DNA of 60,137 nucleotides from Clostridia bacterium. Lineage in GTDB: Bacteria; Bacillota; Clostridia; Christensenellales; Aristaeellaceae. The stretch spans positions 1-60,137 of the forward strand of contig JAFXQO010000038.1 of NCBI GenBank assembly GCA_017527065.1, in the 5' to 3' direction. The translations under genes and the position numbers were made by a program. The notes below the pieces were generated by a model, which ran no database searches, was not told where the DNA came from, and worked only from the letters and a program-made list of their open reading frames with translations. Shown piece after piece: positions 33,324-41,469 of this stretch; the first letter of the stretch is position 1; each line of letters starts with the position of its first letter.

Positions 33324-35047
33324 TGGACACCCAGCAAAACCGCCGGGAGCACATGAACATCGTCATCGTGGGCCACGTGGATCACGGCAAGAGCACGGTC
33401 ATTGGCCGGCTCCTGGCCGACACCGGCGCGCTGCCCCAGGGCAAGCTGGAGCAGATTCGCGAGATGTGCCGCCGCAACGACAAGCCCTTTGAATACGCCT
33501 TCCTGCTGGACGCCCTCAAGGACGAGCGCTCCCAGGGCATCACCATCGACACCGCCCGCTGCTTCTTCCACACGAAAAAGCGCCAGTACATCATCATCGA
33601 CGCGCCCGGCCACATCGAGTTCCTCAAAAACATGATCACCGGCGCGTCCCGGGCCGCGGCGGCGCTGCTGGTCATCGACGCCCACGAGGGGGTTCAGGAG
33701 AATTCCCGCCGCCACGGCTATATGCTCGCCATGCTGGGCATCCGCCAGATCTGCGTGATGGTCAACAAGATGGATCTGGTGGATTACGACCGGGCCGTGT
33801 ACGAGCGCATTGAGGCGCAGTACAGCGATTTCCTGAAAGAGATCGGCGTGGCGCCCGAGGGCTTCATCCCCGTGAGCGCCCGGGAGGGCGACAACATCGC
33901 CCGGCGCAGCGGCCGCATGCCCTGGTACGCCGGCCCCACGGTGCTGGACATGCTGGACGAATTCCACACGCCCGGCTCGCTGGAAAACCTGCCCCTGCGC
34001 ATGCCGGTGCAGGACGTGTATAAATTCACCCACGGCGACAGCCGCCGCATCATCGCGGGCACGGTGGAGACCGGCACGCTGCGCGCCGGGGACGAGGTGG
34101 TGTTCTATCCCTCGGGCAAGCGCACCCGCGTGAACCGGGTGGAGCCCATGCGGTCGGACGAGGCCGAGGGCGTCGCCTCCGCGGGCTACGCCGCCGGATT
34201 CACCATGACCGAGCAGATCTACGTGCGCCGGGGGGAGCTGTGCGCCCGCGCCGGGGAGACGCCGCCCAAGGTGGCCAGCCGCATGCGGGCGAGCCTGTTC
34301 TGGCTGGGCCGCGCTCCCATGGTCCCCGGCAAGACGTATTTCCTCAAGACCGGCTCCGCGAAGGTGGAGTGCCGGCTGGAAAAGATCCTCAGCGTGATGG
34401 ACGCCTCCAGCCTGCACCGGGTGGAGAAGCGGGAGGTGGACCGCCACGAGGTGGCCGAGTGCGTGCTGGCGGCCAGCAAGCTCGTCGCCTTCGACGACAC
34501 CGGCGACCTGGCGGCCACGAACCGCTTCGTCATCGTGGACGACTATGAGATCTCCGGCGGCGGCATCTTCTCCGAGGCGCTGCCCGAGGCCGAGGACGCC
34601 CACGCCGCGGGCCGGTGCGCCTGGCAGACGGGCGATGTGTCTCCTGCCGAGCGGGCGCGGCTGTTGGGCCAGCGCCCCCGCATGCTGCTGCTCTCCGGAC
34701 CGGACGCCGAAGCCCTGCGCGAAACGGCCGCCGCCCTGGAGCGCCGCCTGCTGGAGGCGGGCCGGCCCGCCTATTACCTGGGCGTGGCCCCGTCGGCGGG
34801 CCCCGGGGAGCGCGCCGCGACCCTCGCCGAGCTGCCCGAGCGGGCGCGGCTGCTCATGAACGCCGGCGCGCTGGTGATCGCCACCGCCGTCGACCTCACG
34901 CCGGAAGAGGAGGACGCGCTGCGCATGCACGTTTCCTCCGACCGCATCGAGGCGCGCTGGCTGGGCGGCGCCTGCCCGCTGGACTGGCCGGTCCTGCCGG
35001 CCGGGGGCGCCGCGGAGGCGGTCTGGGCGCAGTGGGCGGCGGACTGA
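33323..35047 (+). CDS. cysN: Sulfate adenylyltransferase subunit 1 with degenerate C-terminal CysC-like domain
   Basis: This 574-residue GTPase subunit drives CysD. The GTPase motifs are GHVDHGKST (17-25), DAPGH (93-97) and NKMD (148-151), followed by EF-Tu-like beta-barrels. CysN normally ends near 450-475. Here residues 452-574 align by eye with APS kinase, including RMLLLSG, ALERRLLEAGRPAYYLG and LLMNAGALVIATAVDLTPEE. The P-loop position reads GPDAEALRE (459-467) with no GKS, so it cannot bind ATP in the usual way. It resembles a decayed NodQ-type CysN-CysC fusion, while working kinase activity is supplied by the fused CysC-CysQ upstream. The ribosome binding site is AAGGGAGG. Confidence 0.92.
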   Translation: MDTQQNRREHMNIVIVGHVDHGKSTVIGRLLADTGALPQGKLEQIREMCRRNDKPFEYAFLLDALKDERSQGITIDTARCFFHTKKRQYIIIDAPGHIEFLKNMITGASRAAAALLVIDAHEGVQENSRRHGYMLAMLGIRQICVMVNKMDLVDYDRAVYERIEAQYSDFLKEIGVAPEGFIPVSAREGDNIARRSGRMPWYAGPTVLDMLDEFHTPGSLENLPLRMPVQDVYKFTHGDSRRIIAGTVETGTLRAGDEVVFYPSGKRTRVNRVEPMRSDEAEGVASAGYAAGFTMTEQIYVRRGELCARAGETPPKVASRMRASLFWLGRAPMVPGKTYFLKTGSAKVECRLEKILSVMDASSLHRVEKREVDRHEVAECVLAASKLVAFDDTGDLAATNRFVIVDDYEISGGGIFSEALPEAEDAHAAGRCAWQTGDVSPAERARLLGQRPRMLLLSGPDAEALRETAAALERRLLEAGRPAYYLGVAPSAGPGERAATLAELPERARLLMNAGALVIATAVDLTPEEEDALRMHVSSDRIEARWLGGACPLDWPVLPAGGAAEAVWAQWAAD

Positions 35048-35060
35048 CATCCGAAAACGC

Positions 35061-35102
35061 GGGGAGCCCGCCGCGCGATACGCGGCGGACTCCCCCTTGC
35101 CT
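35061..35102. terminator. Bidirectional terminator after cysN
   Basis: GGGGAGCCCGCCGCG (35061-35075) pairs with CGCGGCGGACTCCCC (35081-35095) with a five-base loop, followed by CTTGCCTTTTT. On the minus strand a GTTTTCGG tail follows, so it can also serve the SemiSWEET gene. Confidence 0.85.
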
Positions 35103-35125
35103 TTTTGCGCGGCCCGCTTCGGCCT

Positions 35126-35401
35126 TCAGTTTTCCCGCCGCCCGTCCAGCCGGCGGTTGCGGAAGTACACGATGAGGTTGCCCAGGACCATCACGAAATT
35201 GAACACGTAGACGGCCAGCACGTAGTTGATCTGGCCCGCGACCAGCTTGGCGGCGATGCCCGCCGTGTAGCCCAGCTGGATCAGCAGGATGAAGAACAGG
35301 CTGGTTCCCTTCGTGGTGCGGGCGCGGTACGCCTTCATGAGGTTGATGGGCCAGGACAGGCCGAAGCAGATCATCATTGTCGTCTCGAGTATGGAAGCCA
35401 T
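35126..35401 (-). CDS. SemiSWEET-like PQ-loop transporter
   Basis: This 91-residue protein has three membrane helices and the motif LSWPINLMKAYRARTTKGTS with the PQ-loop-like PI-N pair, followed by FFILLIQLGYTAGI. Bacterial SemiSWEETs of this size dimerise and let sugars diffuse across the membrane. RBS GAAGGAG precedes ATG 35401. It has its own promoter, which overlaps the end of the methyltransferase gene. Substrate unknown; the sulfur cluster next to it is not evidence for sugar sulfate transport. Confidence 0.8.
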   Translation of the reverse strand: MASILETTMMICFGLSWPINLMKAYRARTTKGTSLFFILLIQLGYTAGIAAKLVAGQINYVLAVYVFNFVMVLGNLIVYFRNRRLDGRREN

Positions 35402-35436
35402 GATTCCTTCTCCTTTTCCGCTGCGTTGATGCCGTC

Positions 35437-35465
35437 AGTATAGCATTTTTTCCCGCGGCGGTCAA
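35437..35465 (-). promoter_or_regulatory. Promoter for the SemiSWEET gene
   Basis: On the minus strand TTGACC (35465-35460), 17 nt and TATACT (35442-35437) with a TGC extension. The -35 overlaps the last codon and stop of the methyltransferase gene. Confidence 0.75.
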
Positions 35466-36091
35466 TCGGAAGACGCGAAGCCGTCCGCGTCGTATATGAG
35501 GATGCGCTCGCGGGGATCGCTTCCGCCGAACAGGTCGCGGCAGTCGATCTCGCCCGCCGGGCGCAGCCACGCCGCCTCCTCCAGGCAGGCCGCGTACGCC
35601 TCGGAAGGGTAATAGAAGATCAGCCGGGCCTGCGCGCAGGCCCGGGCCACGCGGCGCAGCGCGATGCGCAGCACCTCTTCCGAAAAGGGATTGAAAAAGA
35701 AAAACACGTTTTCATCCCGCGGGTCGTAGCGCTCGGCGCTTGCGCAGACAAACCGCACGCGAGCGGCGCGGCCGGCCGCGGCGCGGTTGGCTTCGGCCAT
35801 GGCCACCAGCTTTGCGGAGCGGTCGATCCCGGTGGCGCGGCAGCCGGTCCGCGCGGCGAGGAAGATCGCGGCGCGCCCCTTGCCGCAGCCGTAGTCCAGC
35901 AGATGGTCCTCCGGCCGGATGAAGCCGCTGTCCGCCAGCCGCTGCAAAACGGCGTAGGGCGTGGGCTCGTAGGGCATGTATTTCGCGCCGGTCTCGTCCT
36001 CCCGGCCCATGGTCTGGATGCGCAGCGCCCTGTCCCATTCGCGCTCGGTCAGGCGGCGTCCGCCGGTCCGCGCGGTTTTTGAAGAAAGCAT
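35462..36091 (-). CDS. Class I SAM-dependent methyltransferase
   Basis: This 209-residue protein has the SAM-binding motif LLDYGCGKGRAAIFLAAR (motif I), an acidic strand-2 residue in GIDRSAKL and a motif IV-like FFFFNPFSEEVLR. The N-terminal EPTPYAVLQRLADSGFI precedes the fold and may shape the acceptor site. It is close to uncharacterised clostridial methyltransferases, and the NPFS sequence suggests a small-molecule or protein substrate. GGGAGG precedes ATG 36091. It is divergent from the TauE-sulfatase operon. The acceptor is unknown. Confidence 0.82.
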   Translation of the reverse strand: MLSSKTARTGGRRLTEREWDRALRIQTMGREDETGAKYMPYEPTPYAVLQRLADSGFIRPEDHLLDYGCGKGRAAIFLAARTGCRATGIDRSAKLVAMAEANRAAAGRAARVRFVCASAERYDPRDENVFFFFNPFSEEVLRIALRRVARACAQARLIFYYPSEAYAACLEEAAWLRPAGEIDCRDLFGGSDPRERILIYDADGFASSD

Positions 36092-36223
36092 TTTAACCTC
36101 CCGGGCGATCGGATTGTCACGGCGTTATTTCTCCGCGCGCGCCGCCTTTTCCTGCCGGGACGCCGGAAAAAGCCCGGCCCGGAAGGGCGCGTTAAACCCA
36201 CGACACGGAAAGGAAAGAATCCC

Positions 36224-36955
36224 ATGCTCCTGTGGATCATCGCGGCGCTGGCGGCGTATTTCGTGAAGGGCCTGTGCGGCTTCGCGAACACGCTGCTGTT
36301 CAATTCCCTCATGAGCTTCGGCAACAGCGTGGTGAACATCGCGCCCGTCGAGCTGGTGCTCAGCTTCCCCACCAGCGTCATCATGGCCTGGAAGGGCCGC
36401 CGAAGCCTGCGGGCGGCGATCTTCGTGCCGCCCGCCCTCATGACGCTGGCGGGCAGCGCGGCGGGGGCCTTCCTGCTGAAGAACATCGACGGCTCGCTGG
36501 TCAAGGTGTTCTTCGGGTTCGTGGTGGTCGCCCTGGGGGTGGAGATGCTGCTGCGGGACCGGAGCGGAAAACGGGCGGAGGGCTCCACCGCGCTGTTCCT
36601 GGTGGTGGGGGTGCTCTCCGGCGTGCTCACCGGTCTGTTCGGCGTGGGCGCGCTGATGGCGGCCTACATGAGCCGCACCACCGCCAATGGCGACGAGTTC
36701 AAGGCGAACATGTGCGCCGTGTTCGCGGCGGGCGACGTGTTCCGCATCGCGCTGTACGCGGCCATGGGCATCCTCACCGGCCCGGTGCTCAGGCAGGCGC
36801 TCCTGCTCGCGCCCTTTATGCTGGCGGGGCTGTTCCTGGGCATGAAGAGCGCCGGGCGGATCGATGAGAAAAAGGCGCGCCGGATCGTCGTGATACTGCT
36901 GATCGTCTCCGGCGCGGCGCTGATCGCGGGAAATCTTCACCTGGGAGGAGCCTGA
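36224..36955 (+). CDS. TauE/SafE-family sulfite/sulfate exporter-like protein
   Basis: This 243-residue protein has about eight membrane helices in two halves. The first begins AAYFVKGLCGFANTLLFNSLMS and the second has GVLSGVLTGLFGVGALMAAYMS. Both match the repeated TauE/SafE motif. Family members export sulfite, sulfoacetate or related anions. The stop is immediately followed by the sulfatase ATG, so they are cotranscribed. Disposal of sulfate or sulfite released by the sulfatase is an attractive role, but this is inferred from context. GGAAAGGAAAG precedes ATG 36224. Confidence 0.85.
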   Translation: MLLWIIAALAAYFVKGLCGFANTLLFNSLMSFGNSVVNIAPVELVLSFPTSVIMAWKGRRSLRAAIFVPPALMTLAGSAAGAFLLKNIDGSLVKVFFGFVVVALGVEMLLRDRSGKRAEGSTALFLVVGVLSGVLTGLFGVGALMAAYMSRTTANGDEFKANMCAVFAAGDVFRIALYAAMGILTGPVLRQALLLAPFMLAGLFLGMKSAGRIDEKKARRIVVILLIVSGAALIAGNLHLGGA

Positions 36956-38413
36956 ATGAACCGTCTTCCGAACATCGTGTTCATACTCACCGACGACCAG
37001 GGCGCGTGGGCCATCGGCCGCGAGACGCCCGAGATCGTCACGCCCCACATCGACCGCCTGGCCGGGGAAGGGGTGTATTTCCGCAACGCCTTCTGCGCCA
37101 GCCCGGTGTGCTCGCCCGCCCGGTGCTCCATCGTCACGGGGCGTCTGCCCTCGGCCCACGGCGTGCACGACTGGCTCCGCGGCGGCAACGTGGACACAGG
37201 CGCCCTGCCGCCGGCCATGCGCCCCTTCCTGCCGGACGAGAGGCGGGCCGTGGACTACCTTGAGGGCATGCCCACGGTGTTCGACGCGCTGCGCGCCGCG
37301 GGCTACCATATGGCCCTGGTGGGCAAGTGGCACATGGGCGACAGCATGCGGCCGCGGGAGGGCTTCGAGGAGTGGACGGCGCTGCTGCGCGGCGGCTGTC
37401 CCTACCGGCGCGCCGACGTATTCGCGGACGGCGAAGCGCGGTTCATCGATCAGTACGTGACCGACTTCTTCACCGACCGGGCCGTGCGCTACATCGACAG
37501 CCGCCCCGCCGGGCCCTTCCTCCTGTCGCTTCACTACACCGCGCCCCACACGCCCTGGAATCACGAACAGCACCGGGAGGACATGCTGCGCCTTTACGAC
37601 GACTGCCCCTTCGCCTGCCATCCCCTCCAGCCGGTTCACCCGGACCAGGTGGGCAACATCGACGTGGGCGACACCGACGAGCGCCGGCGCTACCTCCTCA
37701 AGGGCTACTACGCCGCCATCTCCGCCGTGGACGAGGGGGTGGGCCGCGTGATGGAGGCGCTGAGGCGCAACGGGCTGGACAAAAACACCCTGGTCGTGTT
37801 CGCGGGCGACAACGGCATGAACCTGGGCCAGCACGGCGTGTGGGGCAAGGGCAACGGCACCTATCCCATGAACATGTACGACTCGTCCGTAAAGGTGCCC
37901 TTCATCGTGTGGGGGCCGGGCCTCGTGCGGCAGGGCGCGGTGGTTGACAACCTCGTCAGCCACTACGACATCCTGCCCACACTGCGGGCCTTCCTGGGCC
38001 AGCCCACCGGCGCGGACGAAAAGCTGCCGGGGGAATCCTTCCTGCAGGAGCTGACGGAGGGACGCCCGCCCGTCGACCGCCGGCTGTGCGTGCTGGACGA
38101 ATACGGCCCCGTGCGCATGATCCGCAGCCGCACCCACAAGCTGGTATACGAGGGCATCCGCGGCGGACATCAGCTCTACGACCTGACCGCCGACCCCGGC
38201 GAAACGGTCAACCGCTACGGCGATCCCGCCTATGCCGCCGCGCGGCGTTCGCTCATGGCGGAACTGGAACGCGCCTTTACCGAATACGCGCTCGCCCCCT
38301 TCGGCGGCGCGAAAACCGCGCCCACCGGGTCCGGCCAGCTCGGCCCCATCACCCGGGAAGGCGAGGACGTGTTCCATCCGGAGATCGTGCTGTTCAGGGA
38401 GAAGCAAGACTGA
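36956..38413 (+). CDS. Cys-type sulfatase
   Basis: This 485-residue sulfatase has the signature VCSPARCSIVTGR. Cys52 is the residue normally converted to formylglycine and Arg56 completes the C-x-P-x-R motif. Metal ligands are seen in FILTDDQG, VVFAGDNGMNLGQHG and GKWHMGD. No signal peptide is visible, so it probably acts on imported sulfated sugars in the cytoplasm. An anaerobic maturase is expected elsewhere; none is seen here. GGGAGG ends 5 nt upstream of the ATG that abuts the TauE stop. Some family members are phosphonate hydrolases, but the CSPAR motif with this context favours a sulfatase. Confidence 0.9.
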   Translation: MNRLPNIVFILTDDQGAWAIGRETPEIVTPHIDRLAGEGVYFRNAFCASPVCSPARCSIVTGRLPSAHGVHDWLRGGNVDTGALPPAMRPFLPDERRAVDYLEGMPTVFDALRAAGYHMALVGKWHMGDSMRPREGFEEWTALLRGGCPYRRADVFADGEARFIDQYVTDFFTDRAVRYIDSRPAGPFLLSLHYTAPHTPWNHEQHREDMLRLYDDCPFACHPLQPVHPDQVGNIDVGDTDERRRYLLKGYYAAISAVDEGVGRVMEALRRNGLDKNTLVVFAGDNGMNLGQHGVWGKGNGTYPMNMYDSSVKVPFIVWGPGLVRQGAVVDNLVSHYDILPTLRAFLGQPTGADEKLPGESFLQELTEGRPPVDRRLCVLDEYGPVRMIRSRTHKLVYEGIRGGHQLYDLTADPGETVNRYGDPAYAAARRSLMAELERAFTEYALAPFGGAKTAPTGSGQLGPITREGEDVFHPEIVLFREKQD

Positions 38414-38431
38414 CGCGGAGGAGGTTATATC

Positions 38432-39391
38432 ATGGATGATTTTCGCTTTGCCATTATGGGCGCTGGCCGCATTGCCCGCAAGTTCTGCGACGCCGCGGCG
38501 CTGACGCCGGGCTGCGCCGTCATCGCCGCGGCCAGCAAATCGCTGGAGCGGGCCCGGGCGCTGGCCGCCGAAAAGGACATTCCCGCCGTATACGACAGCT
38601 ACGAGCGCATGCTCGAGGCGGAGAAGCCGGACTGCGTCTACATCGCCACCACCTGCGAATCCCATTTCCCCCTGGCCATGCTCTGCGCGGAGCATGGCGT
38701 GCCGGTGCTGTGCGAAAAGGCGATGTTCATGTCCTCGGCGGAGGCCGAAGCCTTCTTCGCGCTGGCGGAATCGAAGAAGGTGTTCGCCATGGAGGCGCTT
38801 TGGAGCCGCTTCCTGCCCGCGGTGAACCAGGCGCGGGCGTGGATCGGGGAAGGGCGCGTGGGCGAGGTCGCCCTGGCCGAGATGAACATCGGCTTCATCG
38901 CGCCGCCCGATCCCGAAAACCGCTATTTCAGCCCGAAGCTGGGCGGCGGCGCGGCCTACGACCTCACGGTGTACGGCCTGCAGATCCTCGCCTGGGCGCT
39001 GGACCGCCCGATCACCCGGGCGCGCGCGGAGGCCGTCCGTGCGCAAACCGGCGTGGACGCCTCCTCGATCGTGCTCCTGAGCCTGGACGGGCTGCCCGCC
39101 GTGGTGAAGAGCAGCCTGGCCGCGTCCATGAACGAGGGCCTGATCGTCTACGGCTCGAAGGGCCGGATCGTCGTGCCCCACGCGCACCATGGGAGCGAGG
39201 CGCTGCTGCTGGCCCCGGACGGCGCTGAGATCGAACGGTTCACCGACGAGGTCACCCGCAACGGCTTCACCTATGAGATCGGGGAGGTCATGCGCTGCGT
39301 GCGCGCCGGCGAGATCGAGAGCCCCGTGGTGCCCCACGCCTCCACCCGCGCCTGCGCCCAGGTCTTCGACCTGATCCGCGCCGCGCTGTAA
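38432..39391 (+). CDS. Gfo/Idh/MocA-family oxidoreductase
   Basis: This 319-residue NAD(P)-dependent dehydrogenase has the Rossmann motif MGAGRIARKF (9-18), VYIATTCESHFPLA, the active-site VLCEKAMFMS (EKxx lysine) and the C-terminal beta-sheet region with MEALWSRFLPAV and GGGAAYDLTVYGLQ. Related enzymes oxidise sugars, inositols or dihydrodiols. GAGGAGG precedes ATG 38432. It follows the sulfatase by 18 nt, so a role on the desulfated sugar is plausible. It ends at a strong terminator. Confidence 0.9.
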   Translation: MDDFRFAIMGAGRIARKFCDAAALTPGCAVIAAASKSLERARALAAEKDIPAVYDSYERMLEAEKPDCVYIATTCESHFPLAMLCAEHGVPVLCEKAMFMSSAEAEAFFALAESKKVFAMEALWSRFLPAVNQARAWIGEGRVGEVALAEMNIGFIAPPDPENRYFSPKLGGGAAYDLTVYGLQILAWALDRPITRARAEAVRAQTGVDASSIVLLSLDGLPAVVKSSLAASMNEGLIVYGSKGRIVVPHAHHGSEALLLAPDGAEIERFTDEVTRNGFTYEIGEVMRCVRAGEIESPVVPHASTRACAQVFDLIRAAL

Positions 39392-39400
39392 AAGAGCGCA

Positions 39401-39448
39401 AAAAGCCCCGCGTTTCATTCGGTTCCGTTTGAAACGCGGGGCTTTTTT
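39401..39448. terminator. Strong bidirectional terminator
   Basis: A 17-bp perfect stem, AAAAGCCCCGCGTTTCA (39401-39417) with its complement ending at 39446, and a run of six T. On the minus strand it also ends in a T-run, so it can serve the convergent rubrerythrin gene. Confidence 0.95.
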
Positions 39449-39456
39449 CGCGCGGG

Positions 39457-40002
39457 TCAGTAGTTTTCGGCGTTCACTTCAAAGTAGCTCTGGGGATGGG
39501 CGCACACGGGGCAGATTTCCGGGGCCTCCGCGCCCACCACGATGTGGCCGCAGTTGCGGCACTCCCACACCTTGACCTCGCTCTTCTTGAAGACCTCCTG
39601 CATTTCCACGTTCTTCAGCAGCGCGCGGTAGCGTTCCTCATGGTGCTTCTCGATGGCGGCGACCATGCGGAATTTCTCGGCCAGCGCCGGGAAGCCCTCG
39701 GCCTCGGCGGTGGCGGCGAAGCCCTCGTACATGTCCGTCCACTCGTAGTTCTCGCCATCGGCGGCGGCGGCCAGGTTTTCCGCCGTGCTTCCGATGCCGT
39801 TCAGCTCCTTGAACCACATCTTGGCGTGCTCTTTCTCGTTGTCGGCGGTCTTGAGGAAGAGGGCGGCGATCTGCTCGAAGCCGTCCTTCTTGGCCCTGGA
39901 GGCGAAATAGGTGTACTTGTTCCGCGCCTGGGATTCGCCGGCGAAGGCGGCCTCCAGGTTCTTCTCGGTCTGCGTTCCGGCGTAAGGGTTCTTCTTTTCC
40001 AT
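39457..40002 (-). CDS. Rubrerythrin
   Basis: This 181-residue non-heme diiron peroxidase detoxifies hydrogen peroxide in anaerobes. The ferritin-like domain has [39 protein letters not shown] and the ExxH ligands. The C-terminal rubredoxin-like iron site is [14 protein letters not shown] and [11 protein letters not shown] (two CxxC pairs). ATG 40002 has GAAGGAGG. The gene is monocistronic with a good promoter. It is a clear mark of an anaerobic or microaerobic lifestyle. Confidence 0.96.
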   Translation of the reverse strand: MEKKNPYAGTQTEKNLEAAFAGESQARNKYTYFASRAKKDGFEQIAALFLKTADNEKEHAKMWFKELNGIGSTAENLAAAADGENYEWTDMYEGFAATAEAEGFPALAEKFRMVAAIEKHHEERYRALLKNVEMQEVFKKSEVKVWECRNCGHIVVGAEAPEICPVCAHPQSYFEVNAENY

Positions 40003-40041
40003 CGTGTCATCCTCCTTCAGTCGTTTTCACCTGTCTTTTAT

Positions 40042-40070
40042 ATTATATAGCGTCCGGGTCTCCGTGTCCA
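40042..40070 (-). promoter_or_regulatory. Rubrerythrin promoter
   Basis: On the minus strand TGGACA (40070-40065), 17 nt and TATAAT (40047-40042). PerR-like operators would be expected here in this family, but I see no convincing palindrome. Confidence 0.75.
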
Positions 40071-40113
40071 GAACATATTACTTCACTTTGGGCAATTTAT
40101 TGCGCCTTCCGTA

Positions 40114-40142
40114 TTGCTTTTCATTTTCATCTATGCCATAAT
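40114..40142 (+). promoter_or_regulatory. Promoter for the MFS transporter
   Basis: TTGCTT (40114-40119), a 17-nt spacer and CATAAT (40137-40142) with a TGC extension. GACGG/CCGTC can pair just downstream (about 40161-40177) in the leader. Confidence 0.65.
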
Positions 40143-40196
40143 ACTGTCGGAGCGGAAAAGACGGGGAAAAGACCGTCTATCCTGAAAGGGGGACAG

Positions 40197-41402
40197 ATGG
40201 GCCGCATGAAACGGTTGGAGGCTGCTTTCAGGCCTGATTCAAAGTACAGGGCGTTTTTCCTGTCGATGATCACCTTCGGCCTGGCGTACGGGCTGTACAA
40301 GGGGGTCATCGACAACTACCTGGCGGAAGTCGTGGGCATGTCCGAGTTCGACAAGGGCGTTTCCGAATTCTTCCGCGAGATGCCGGGGCTGATGCTGGTG
40401 TTCATCCTGGCGGCGCTGTATACGTTCTCGGCGGAGCGGATCTATAAGATCGGCGCGCTGTTCATGCTCGCCGGCATGGCGGCGCAGGCCGTGGTGCCCG
40501 TCAGCCGCGTGCTGGTGATCCTGTGCATCTTTACGTATTCCCTGGGCGAGCACATGCAGCTGGGCATGCGCAACACGCTCTCGCTCCAATACGCCCGGGA
40601 AGGGCGCGGCGGGGAGGCGCTGGGGCTTCAAAACGCCGCGCAGCAGGTGGGCACGCTGGCGGGCTATCTGGTTGTGATCGGCATATTTTCCCTGGTGAGC
40701 GCGTCGACGGGGCTGTACCGGGGGGTGTTCGCCGTCAGCGCGGGCATCATCGCCCTGGGCTTTATCTCCAGCCTGCGGGTGACGGGCTCCAGCGCCACGG
40801 ATGAAAACAAGCGCCGCTTCTACTTCCGCAAAAAATACGCCAAGTACTACATGCTGGAGGTCTTCTACGGCGCGCGCAAGCAGGTGTTCTTCACCTTCGG
40901 GCCCTACGTGCTGGTGCTCTTCTACGGCGCGAACGCCATGGTCATCAGCACGCTGTTCGCCGTTTCCTCCGTGTGCGGCTTTTTCGCCTCGCCCCTCGTG
41001 GGAAAGATCATCGACCGACTCGGCTATAAGGTGGTCATGGTGGCGGACACCCTGATCCTGGTGGTCGTCTGCTTCTTCTACGGCTTTGCGCATCACATCT
41101 TCCCGATGCATGTCGCCTTCATCGTGTGCTGCGTGAACTACGTCCTGGATTCGATCATCTCGCTGGCGTCCATGGCCTCGAACGTGTACGTGCAGGACAT
41201 TTCGGACAACGCGGACGAGGTGCGGGCCACGATTTCCACGGGCGTGTCGGTCAATCACCTCATCACGATTTTCATCGCGCTGTTCGGCGGCTGGATCTGG
41301 AAGGCGCTGGGCATCGAGACGCTGTTCGTGCTCTCGGCCGCCCTGGGCCTGTGCAACAGCGCCTACGCGGCGACGATCAAGGGCGGGAAGAAGGCGGCGT
41401 AA
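40197..41402 (+). CDS. Major facilitator superfamily transporter
   Basis: This 401-residue protein has twelve predicted membrane helices. Conserved MFS turns include FFREMPGLMLVFILAAL and KIIDRLGYKVVMVAD (the loop 8-9 motif), with the central hydrophilic loop ATDENKRRFYFRKKYAKYY. Family members of this style are sugar or drug transporters. AAAGGGGG is close to ATG 40197; ATG 40206 is an alternative. It has its own promoter and is not visibly linked to a pathway. Confidence 0.88.
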   Translation: MGRMKRLEAAFRPDSKYRAFFLSMITFGLAYGLYKGVIDNYLAEVVGMSEFDKGVSEFFREMPGLMLVFILAALYTFSAERIYKIGALFMLAGMAAQAVVPVSRVLVILCIFTYSLGEHMQLGMRNTLSLQYAREGRGGEALGLQNAAQQVGTLAGYLVVIGIFSLVSASTGLYRGVFAVSAGIIALGFISSLRVTGSSATDENKRRFYFRKKYAKYYMLEVFYGARKQVFFTFGPYVLVLFYGANAMVISTLFAVSSVCGFFASPLVGKIIDRLGYKVVMVADTLILVVVCFFYGFAHHIFPMHVAFIVCCVNYVLDSIISLASMASNVYVQDISDNADEVRATISTGVSVNHLITIFIALFGGWIWKALGIETLFVLSAALGLCNSAYAATIKGGKKAA

Positions 41403-41417
41403 TCCCCGTTATCGCGA

Positions 41418-41455
41418 AAAGCAGGGGGGAAGCGGCGAGCCTCCCGCCCTGCTTT
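41418..41455. terminator. Terminator between MFS and VOC genes
   Basis: AAAGCAGGG (41418-41426) pairs with CCCTGCTTT (41447-41455), with further pairing inside. The T-tail is only three bases on the plus strand. It lies between convergent genes. Confidence 0.6.
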
Positions 41456-41469
41456 GCATAGCCGTTCAG

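Noticed and set aside
36125-39418. Minus-strand open frame of 1097 codons opposite TauE, sulfatase and the oxidoreductase
   Set aside because: It is a GC-driven shadow: composition is a low-complexity mix of Ala, Arg, His, Val, with no motif and no ribosome binding site, while the plus strand holds three motif-complete genes.
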